In this document: positions 52,621-62,900 of the stretch, piece after piece
Numbering within the stretch: the stretch's first letter is position 1
Layout: the number at the start of each line of letters is the position of its first letter
Assembly (NCBI GenBank): GCA_036172665.1
Contig: CM069873.1
Span: 33,904,001 to 33,968,000 of the forward strand
Reading direction: 5' to 3'
Source: Prosopocoilus inquinatus
Taxonomy: Eukaryota > Arthropoda > Insecta > Coleoptera > Lucanidae
DNA length: 64,000 bases
Notes under the pieces: generated by a model
The model's database searches: none
Seen by the model: the letters and a program-made list of their open reading frames with translations, nothing else
What the model was told of the DNA's origin: nothing
Translations under genes and position numbers: made by a program

Positions 52621-54597
52621 GAAGCTGGAAATAGTTTTGAACGAAACAACACGTATTAGCGTTGTTCCTGTGATGTATCTAATCGATCCTTACTTATCTA
52701 CTATGTTATTTGAAGTTTCGATGGACTCCAGTAACTCTGATGTGAGATACAAAGTTCTCGGACGCAGCAGAAGCTGGAAATAGTTTTGAAGGAAACAACA
52801 CGTATTAACGTTGTTCCTGTGATGTATCTAATCGATCCTTACTTATCTATCATGTTATTTGACGTTTGGATGGACTCCAGTAACTCTGATGTGAGATACA
52901 AAGTTTTCGGACGCAGCAGAAGCTGGAAATAGTTTTGAACGAAACAACACGTATTACCGTTGTTCCTGTGATGTATCTAATCGATCCTTACTTAGCTACT
53001 ATGTTATTTGAGGTTTCGATGGACTCCAATAACTCTGATGTGAGATACAAAGTTTTCGGACGCAGCAGAAGCTGGAAATAGTTTTAAACGAAACAACACG
53101 CATTAGCGTTGTTCCTGTGATGTATCTAATCGATCCTTATTCATCTATCATGTAATTTGGCGTTTCGATGGACTCCAGTAACTCTGATGTGAGATACAAA
53201 GTTTTCGGACGCAGCAGAAGCTGGAAATAGTTTTAAACGAAACAACACGCATTACCGTTGTTCCTGTGATGTATCTAATCGATCCTTACTCATCTATCAT
53301 GTTATTTGGCGTTTCGATGGACTCCAGTAACTCTGATGTGAGATACAAAGTTCTCGGACGCAGCAGGAGCTGGAAATAGTTTTAAACGAAACAACACGTA
53401 TTAGCGTTGTTCCTGTGATGTATCTAATCGATCCTTGTTTATCTATCATGTTATTTGACGTTTCGATGGACTCTAGTAATTCTGATGTGACATACGAAGT
53501 TTTTGGGCGCAGCAGGAGCTGGAAATAGTTTTAAAAGAAGCAACACGTATTAGCGTTGGTCCTGTGATGTATCTAATCGATCCTTACTTAGCTACTATGT
53601 TATTTGACGTTTCGATGGACTCCAGTAACTCTAATGTGAGATACGAAATTTTCGGACGCAGCAGAAGCTGGAAATAGTTTTAAACGAAACAACACGTATT
53701 AGCGTTGTCCCTGTGATGTATCTAATCGATCCTTACTCATCTATCATGTTATTTGACGTTTGGATGGACTCTAGTAACTCTGATGTGAGATACGAAATTT
53801 TCGATCGTAGCAGAATCTGGAAATAGTTTTAAATGAAACAACACGCATTAGCGTTGTTCCTGTGATGTATCTAATCGATCCTTACTCATCTATCATGTTA
53901 TTTGGCGTCTCGATGGACTCCAGTAACTCTGATGTGAGATACAAAGTTCTCGGACGCAGCAGAAGCTGGAAATAGTTTTGAACGAAACAACACCTATTAG
54001 CGTTGTTCCTGTGATGTATCTAATCGATCCTTACTCATCTATCATGTTATTTGACGTTTGGATGGACTCCAGTAACTCTGATGTGAGATACAAAGTTTTC
54101 GGACGCAGTAGAAGCTGGAAATAGTTTTAAACGAAACAACACGCATTACCGTTGTTCCTGTGATGTATCTAATCGATCCTTACTCATCTATCATGTTATT
54201 TGGCGTCTCGATGGACTCCAGTAACTCTGATGTGAGATACAAAGGTTTCGGACGCAGCAGAAGCTGGAAATAGTTTTAAACGAAACAACACGCATTAGCG
54301 TTGTTCCTGTGATGTATCTAATCGATCCTTACTCATCTATCATGTTATTTGACGTTTCGATGGACTCCAGTAAGTCTAATGTGAGATACGAAATTTTCGG
54401 GCGCAGCAGAAGCTGGAAATAGTTTTAAACGAAACAACACGCATTAGCGTTGTTCCTGTGATGTATCTAATCGATCCTTACTCATCTATCATGTTATTTG
54501 ACGTTTCGATGGACTCCAGTAACTCTAATGTGAGATACGAAATTTTCGGACGCAGCAGAAGCTGGAAATAGTTTTAAACGAAACACCACGCATTAGC

Positions 54598-54744
54598 GTT
54601 GTTCCTGTGATGTATCTAATCGATCCTTACTCATCTATCATGTTATTTGACGTTTCGATGGACTCTAGTAACTCTGATGTGATACGAATTTTTTGGACGC
54701 AGCAGGAGCTGGAAATAGTTTTAAACGAAACAACACGTATTAGC
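54598..54744 (+). repeat. 147-bp monomer, GA deletion (second copy)
   Basis: GATGTGATACG occurs 10117 bases after the lesion at 44481-44627. The matching monomer in unit C copy 2 (59960 onward) has the intact GATGTGAGATACG. Unit C copy 2 therefore either predates the lesion or was repaired by conversion. It produces the same accidental 86-codon frame, at 54607-54867. Confidence 0.95.
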
Positions 54745-56039
54745 GTTGTTCCTGTGATGTATCTAATCGATCCTTACTCATCTATCATGTTATTTGACGT
54801 TTGGATGGACTCCAGTAACTCTGATGTGAGATACAAAGTTCTCGGACGCAGCAGAAGCTGGAAATAGTTTTGAACGAAACAACACGTATTAGCGTTGTTC
54901 CTGTGATGTATCTAATCGATCCTTACTTATCTATCATGTTATTTGACGTTTGGATGGACTCCAGTAACTCTGATGTGAGATACAAAATTTTCGGACGCAG
55001 CAGAAGCTGGAAATAGTTTTAAACGAAACAACACACATTAGCGTTGTTCCTGTGATGTATCTAATCGATCCTTACTCATCTATCATGTTATTTGACGTTT
55101 CGATGGACTCCAGTAACTCTAATGTGAGATACGAAATTTTCGGACGCAGCAGGAGCTGGAAATAGTTTTAAACGAAACAACACGCATTAGCGTTGTTCCT
55201 GTGATGTATCTAATCGATCCTTACTCATCTATCATGTTATTTGACGTTTGAATGGACTCCAGTAACTCTGATGTGAGATACAAAGTTCTCGGACGCAGCA
55301 GAAGCTGGAAATAGTTTTGAACGAAACAACACGTATTAGCGTTGTTCCTGTGATGTATCTAATCGATCCTTACTTATCTACTATGTTATTTGACGTTTCG
55401 ATGGACTCCAGTAACTCTGATGTGAGAGACGAAATTTTCGAACGCAGCAGAATCTGGAAATAGTTTTAAATGAAACAACACGCATTAGCGTTGTTCCTGT
55501 GATGTATCTAATCGATCCTTACTCATCTATAATGCTATTTGACGTTTCGATGGACTCTAGTAACTCTGATGTGAGATACGAAGTTTTTGGACGCAGCAGG
55601 AGCTGGAAATAGTTTTAAACGAAACAACACGTATTAGCGTTGTTCCTGTGATGTATCTAATCGATCCTTACTCATCTATCATGTTATTTGACGTTTGGAT
55701 GGACTATAGTAACTCTGATGTGAGATACAAAGTTCTCGGACGCAGCAGAAGCTGGAAATAGTTTTAAACGAAACAAAACGCATTAGCGTTGTTCCTGTGA
55801 TGTATCTAATCGATCCTTACTCAACTATCATGTTATTTGACGTTTGGATGGACTCCAGTAACTCTGATGTGAGATACCAAGTTCTCGGACGCAGCAGAAG
55901 CTGGAAATAGTTTTGAAGGAAACAACACGTATTAACGTTGTTCCTGTGATGTATCTAATCGATCCTTACTTATCTATCATGTTATTTGACGTTTGGATGG
56001 ACTCCAGTAACTCTGATGTGAGATACAAAGTTTTCGGAC

Positions 56040-57230
56040 GCAGCAGAAGCTGGAGATAGTTTTAAACGAAACAACACGCATTAGCGTTGTTCCTGTGATG
56101 TATCTAATCGATCCTTATTCATCTATCATGTTATTTGGCGTTTCGATGGACTCCAGTAACTCTGATGTGAGATACAAAGTTTTCGGACGCAGCAGAAGCT
56201 GGAAATAGTTTTGAACGAAACAACACGTATTACCGTTGTTCCTGTGATGTATCTAATCGATCCTTACTTAGCTACTATGTTATTTGAGTTTTCGATGGAC
56301 TCCAATAACTCTGATGTGAGATACAAAGTTTTCGGACGCAGCAGAAGCTGGAAATAGTTTTAAACGAAACAACACGCATTACCGTTGTTCCTGTGATGTA
56401 TCTAATCGATCCTTACTCATCTATCATGTTATTTGGCGTTTCGATGGACTCCAGTAACTCTGATGTGAGATACAAAGTTCTCGGACGCAGCAGGAGCTGG
56501 AAATAGTTTTAAACGAAACAACACGTATTAGCGTTGTTCCTGTGATGTATCTAATCGATCCTTGTTTATCTATCATGTTATTTGACGTTTCGATGGACTC
56601 TAGTAATTCTGATGTGACATACGAAGTTTTTGGGCGCAGCAGGAGCTGGAAATAGTTTTAAAAGAAGCAACACGTATTAGCGTTGGTCCTGTGATGTATC
56701 TAATCGATCCTTACTTAGCTACTATGTTATTTGACGTTTCGATGGACTCCAGTAACTCTAATGTGAGATACGAAATTTTCGGACGCAGCAGAAGCTGGAA
56801 ATAGTTTTAAACGAAACAACACGTATTAGCGTTGTTCCTGTGATGTATCTAATCGATCCTTACTCATCTATCATGTTATTTGAAGTTTGGATGGACTCCA
56901 GTAACTCTGATGTGAGATACAAAGTTCTCGGACGCAGCAGAAGCTGGAAATAGTTTTGAAGGAAACAACACGTATTAACGTTGTTCCTGTGATGTATCTA
57001 ATCGATCCTTATTTATTTATCATGTTATTTGACGTATCGATGGACTCTAGTAACTCTGATGTGAGATACGAAGTTTTTGGGCGCAGTAGGACCTGGAAAT
57101 AGTTTTAAACGAAGCAACACGTATTAGCGTTGTTCCTGTGATGTATCTAATAGATCCTTACTTAGCTACTATGTTATTTGACGTTTCGATGGACTCCAGT
57201 AACTCTAATGTGAGATACGAAATTCTCGGA
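56040..57230 (+). repeat. 18-monomer sub-repeat, first of three
   Basis: The series TTATTCATC with GGCGTTTCG, TTAGCTAC with GAGTTTTCG, GGCGTTTCG with CAGGAGC, CTTGTTTATC with TGACATACG, TTAGCTAC with AACTCTAATG, GAAGTTTGG, then TTATTTATTTATC with GTATCGATGG is found here, at 58722-59912 and at 61404-62594. CTTGTTTA is at 56561, 59243 and 61925, exactly 2682 bases apart (18 monomers). Earlier relatives of CTTGTTTA are at 43317, 46444 and 53434. Confidence 0.88.
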
Positions 57231-58721
57231 CGCAGCAGAAGCTGGAAATAGTTTTAAACGAAACAACACGCATTAGCGTTGTTCCTGTGATGTATCTAAT
57301 CGATCCTTACTCATCTATCATGTTATTTGACGTTTCGATGGACTCCAGTAACTCTAATGTGAGATACTAAATTTTCGGACGCAGCAGAAGCTGGAAATAG
57401 TTTTAAACGAAGCAACACGCATTAGCGTTGTTTCTGTGATGTATCTAATCGATCCTTACTCATCTATCATGTTATTTGACGTTTCGATGGACTCTAGTAA
57501 CTCTGATGTGAGATACGAAGTTTTTGGACGCAGCAGGAGCTGGAAATAGTTTTAAACGAAACAACACGTATTAGCGTTGTTCCTGTGATGTATCTAATCG
57601 ATCCTTACTCATCTATCATGTTATTTGACGTTTGGATGGAATCCAGTAACTCTGATGTGAGATACAAAGTTCTCGGACGCAGCAGAAGCTGGAAATAGTT
57701 TTGAACGAAACAACACGTATTAGCGTTGTTCCTGTGATGTATCTAATCGATCCTTACTTATCTATCATGTTATTTGACGTTTGGATGGACTCCAGTAACT
57801 CTGATGTGAGATACAAAATTTTCGGACGCAGCAGAACCTGGAAAATGTTTTAAACGAAACAACACACATTAGCGTTGTTCCTGTGATGTATCTAATCGAT
57901 CCTTACTCATCTATCATGTTATTTGACGTTTCGATGGACTCCAGTAACTCTAATGTGAGATACGAAATTTTCGGACGCAGCAGGAGCTGGAAATAGTTTT
58001 AAACGAAACAACACGCATTAGCGTTGTTCCTGTGATGTATCTAATCGATCCTTACTCATCTATCATGTTATTTGACGTTTGAATGGACTCCAGTAACTCT
58101 GATGTGAGATACAAAGTTCTCGGACGCAGCAGAAGCTGGAAATAGTTTTGAACGAAACAACACGTATTAGCGTTGTTCCTGTGATGTATCTAATCGATCC
58201 TTACTTAGCTACTATGTTATTTGACGTTTCGATGGACTCAAATAACTCTGATGTGAGATACAAAGCTTTCGGACGCAGCAGAAGCTGGAAATAGTTTTAA
58301 ACGAAACAACACGCATTAGCGTTGTTCCTGTGATGTATCTAATCGATCCTTACTCATCTATCATTATATTTGACGTTTGGATGGACTACAGTAACTCTGA
58401 TGTGAGATACAAAGTTTACGGAAGCAGCAGAAGCTGGAAATAGTTTTAAACGAAACAACACGCATTACCGTTGTTCCTGTGATGTATCTAATCGATCCTT
58501 ACTCATCTATCATGTTTTTTGACGTTTGAATGGACTCCAGTAACTCTGATGTGAGATACAAAGTTCTCGGACGCAGCAGAAGCTGGAAATAGTTTTAAAC
58601 GAAACAACACGCATTAGCGTTGTTCCTGTGATGTATCTAATCGATCCTTACTCATCTATCATGTTATTTGACGTTTGGATGGACTCCAGTAACTCTGATG
58701 TGAGGTACAAATTTTTCGGAC

Positions 58722-59912
58722 GCAGCAGAAGCTGGAGATAGTTTTAAACGAAACAACACGCATTGGCGTTGTTCCTGTGATGTATCTAATCGATCCTTAT
58801 TCATCTATCATGTTATTTGGCGTTTCGATGGACTCCAGTAACTCTGATGTGAGATACAAAGTTTTCGGACGCAGCAGAAGCTGGAAATAGTTTTGAACGA
58901 AACAACACGTATTACCGTTGTTCCTGTGATGTATCTAATCGATCCTTACTTAGCTACTATGTTATTTGAGTTTTCGATGGACTCCAATAACTCTGATGTG
59001 AGATACAAAGTTTTCGGACGCAGCAGAAGCTGGAAATAGTTTTAAACGAAACAACACGCATTACCGTTGTTCCTGTGATGTATCTAATCGATCCTTACTC
59101 ATCTATCATGTTATTTGGCGTTTCGATGGACTCCAGTAACTCTGATGTGAGATACAAAGTTCTCGGACGCAGCAGGAGCTGGAAATAGTTTTAAACGAAA
59201 CAACACGTATTAGCGTTGTTCCTGTGATGTATCTAATCGATCCTTGTTTATCTATCATGTTATTTGACGTTTCGATGGACTCTAGTAATTCTGATGTGAC
59301 ATACGAAGTTTTTGGGCGCAGCAGGAGCTGGAAATAGTTTTAAAAGAAGCAACACGTATTAGCGTTGGTCCTGTGATGTATCTAATCGATCCTTACTTAG
59401 CTACTATGTTATTTGACGTTTCGATGGACTCCAGTAACTCTAATGTGAGATACGAAATTTTCGGACGCAGCAGAAGCTGGAAATAGTTTTAAACGAAACA
59501 ACACGTATTAGAGTTGTTCCTGTGATGTATCTAATCGATCCTTACTCATCTATCATGTTATTTGAAGTTTGGATGGACTCCAGTAACTCTGATGTGAGAT
59601 ACAAAGTTCTCGGACGCAGCAGAAGCTGGAAATAGTTTTGAAGGAAACAACACGTATTAACGTTGTTCCTGTGATGTATCTAATCGATCCTTATTTATTT
59701 ATCATGTTATTTGACGTATCGATGGACTCTAGTAACTCTGATGTGAGATACGAAGTTTTTGGGCGCAGCAGGACCTGGAAATAGTTTTAAACGAAGCAAC
59801 ACGTATTAGCGTTGTTCCTGTGATGTATCTAATAGATCCTTACTTAGCTACTATGTTATTTGACGTTTCGATGGACTCCAGTAACTCTAATGTGAGATAC
59901 GAAATTTTCGGA
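58722..59912 (+). repeat. 18-monomer sub-repeat, second of three
   Basis: This has the same ordered series as 56040-57230, 2682 bases later. Private changes are CATTGGCG near 58770 (shared with 48645 in the first large arm) and TTAGAGTTG near 59510. It bridges the end of the large second arm and the start of unit C copy 2. Confidence 0.88.
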
Positions 59913-62900
59913 CGCAGCAGAAGCTGGAAATAGTTTTAAACGAAACACCACGCATTAGCGTTGTTCCTGTGATGTATCTAATCGATCCTTACTCATCTAT
60001 CATGTTATTTGACGTTTCGATGGACTCTAGTAACTCTGATGTGAGATACGAATTTTTTGGACGCAGCAGGAGCTGGAAATAGTTTTAAACGAAACAACAC
60101 GTATTAGCGTTGTTCCTGTGATGTATCTAATCGATCCTTACTCATCTATCATGTTATTTGACGTTTGGATGGACTCCAGTAACTCTGATGTGAGATACAA
60201 AGTTCTCGGACGCAGCAGAAGCTGGAAATAGTTTTGAACGAAACAACACGTATTAGCGTTGTTCCTGTGATGTATCTAATCGATCCTTACTTATCTATCA
60301 TGTTATTTGACGTTTGGATGGACTCCAGTAACTCTGATGTGAGATACAAAATTTTCGGACGCAGCAGAAGCTGGAAATAGTTTTAAACGAAACAACACAC
60401 ATTAGCGTTGTTCCTGTGATGTATCTAATCGATCCTTACTCATCTATCATGTTATTTGACGTTTCGATGGACTCCAGTAACTCTAATGTGAGATACGAAA
60501 TTTTCGGACGCAGCAGGAGCTGGAAATAGTTTTAAACGAAACAACACGCATTAGCGTTGTTCCTGTGATGTATCTAATCGATCCTTACTCATCTATCATG
60601 TTATTTGACGTTTGAATGGACTCCAGTAACTCTGATGTGAGATACAAAGTTCTCGGACGCAGCAGAAGCTGGAAATAGTTTTGAACGAAACAACACGTAT
60701 TAGCGTTGTTCCTGTGATGTATCTAATCGATCCTTACTTATCTACTATGTTATTTGACGTTTCGATGGACTCCAGTAACTCTGATGTGAGAGACGAAATT
60801 TTCGAACGCAGCAGAATCTGGAAATAGTTTTAAATGAAACAACACGCATTAGCGTTGTTCCTGTGATGTATCTAATCGATCCTTACTCATCTATAATGCT
60901 ATTTGACGTTTCGATGGACTCTAGTAACTCTGATGTGAGATACGAAGTTTTTGGACGCAGCAGGAGCTGGAAATAGTTTTAAACGAAACAACACGTATTA
61001 GCGTTGTTCCTGTGATGTATCTAATCGATCCTTACTCATCTATCATGTTATTTGACGTTTGGATGGACTATAGTAACTCTGATGTGAGATACAAAGTTCT
61101 CGGACGCAGCAGAAGCTGGAAATAGTTTTAAACGAAACAAAACGCATTAGCGTTGTTCCTGTGATGTATCTAATCGATCCTTACTCAACTATCATGTTAT
61201 TTGACGTTTGGATGGACTCCAGTAACTCTGATGTGAGATACAAAGTTCTCGGACGCAGCAGAAGCTGGAAATAGTTTTGAAGGAAACAACACGTATTAAC
61301 GTTGTTCCTGTGATGTATCTAATCGATCCTTACTTATCTATCATGTTATTTGACGTTTGGATGGACTCCAGTAACTCTGATGTGAGATACAAAGTTTTCG
61401 GACGCAGCAGAAGCTGGAGATAGTTTTAAACGAAACAACACGCATTAGCGTTGTTCCTGTGATGTATCTAATCGATCCTTATTCATCTATCATGTTATTT
61501 GGCGTTTCGATGGACTCCAGTAACTCTGATGTGAGATACAAAGTTTTCGGACGCAGCAGAAGCTGGAAATAGTTTTGAACGAAACAACACGTATTACCGT
61601 TGTTCCTGTGATGTATCTAATCGATCCTTACTTAGCTACTATGTTATTTGAGTTTTCGATGGACTCCAATAACTCTGATGTGAGATACAAAGTTTTCGGA
61701 CGCAGCAGAAGCTGGAAATAGTTTTAAACGAAACAACACGCATTACCGTTGTTCCTGTGATGTATCTAATCGATCCTTACTCATCTATCATGTTATTTGG
61801 CGTTTCGATGGACTCCAGTAACTCTGATGTGAGATACAAAGTTCTCGGACGCAGCAGGAGCTATAAATAGTTTTAAACGAAACAACACGTATTAGCGTTG
61901 TTCCTGTGATGTATCTAATCGATCCTTGTTTATCTATCATGTTATTTGACGTTTCGATGGACTCTAGTAATTCTGATGTGACATACGAAGTTTTTGGGCG
62001 CAGCAGGAGCTGGAAATAGTTTTAAAAGAAGCAACACGTATTAGCGTTGGTCCTGTGATGTATCTAATCGATCCTTACTTAGCTACTATGTTATTTGACG
62101 TTTCGATGGACTCCAGTAACTCTAATGTGAGATACGAAATTTTCGGACGCAGCAGAAGCTGGAAATAGTTTTAAACGAAACAACACGTATTAGCGTTGTT
62201 CCTGTGATGTATCTAATCGATCCTTACTCATCTATCATGTTATTTGAAGTTTGGATGGACTCCAGTAACTCTGATGTGAGATACAAAGTTCTCGGACGCA
62301 GCAGAAGCTGGAAATAGTTTTGAAGGAAACAACACGTATTAACGTTGTTCCTGTGATGTATCTAATCGATCCTTATTTATTTATCATGTTATTTGACGTA
62401 TCGATGGGCTCTAGTAACTCTGATGTGAGATACGAAGTTTTTGGGCGCAGCAGGACCTGGAAATAGTTTTAAACGAAGCAACACGTATTAGCGTTGTTCC
62501 TGTGATGTATCTAATAGATCCTTACTTAGCTACTATGTTATTTGACGTTTCGATGGACTCCAGTAACTCTAATGTGAGATACGAAATTCTCGGACGCAGC
62601 AGAAGCTGGAAATAGTTTTAAACGAAACAACACGCATTAGCGTTGTTCCTGTGATGTATCTAATCGATCCTTACTCATCTATCATGTTATTTGACGTTTC
62701 GATGGACTCCAGTAACTCTAATGTGAGATACTAAATTTTCGGACGCAGCAGAAGCTGGAAATAGTTTTAAACGAAGCAACACGCATTAGCGTTGTTTCTG
62801 TGATGTATCTAATCGATCCTTACTCATCTATCATGTTATTTGACGTTTCGATGGACTCTAGTAACTCTGATGTGAGATACGAAGTTTTTGGACGCAGCAG

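Larger units (their letters stand above)
52022..59127 (+). repeat. Large 10.1-kb-offset duplication, second arm (about 7.1 kb)
   Basis: This is the partner of 41905-49010 at an offset of 10117 bases, with the private change TACCAAGTTCTCGG at about 55875. It ends near 59127, where this arm has GGCGTTTCG and the first arm has GTCGTTTGAATGG. It overlaps the 36-monomer unit that continues to the right edge. Confidence 0.92.
54490..59851 (+). repeat. Higher-order unit C, copy 1 (36 monomers, 5362 bp)
   Basis: Rare marks recur after 36 monomers: CGAAACACCACG (54579 and 59941, offset 5362 because this copy has a 2-base deletion) and TAAATTTTCGG (57368 and 62732, offset 5364). Differences from copy 2 include TACCAAG near 55875, CGCAGTAGGACC near 57084 and CATGTTTTTTGACG near 58512. 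Inside it, the TTATTCATC...CTTGTTTATC run at about 56.1-57.2 kb reappears at 58.8-59.9 kb, giving an 18-monomer sub-period. Confidence 0.9.

Noticed and set aside
54607..54867. Identical 86-codon open frame
   Set aside because: This is the duplicate of the previous one, 10117 bases away, and arises from the inherited GA deletion. The equivalent monomer near 59960 lacks the deletion and has no such frame.
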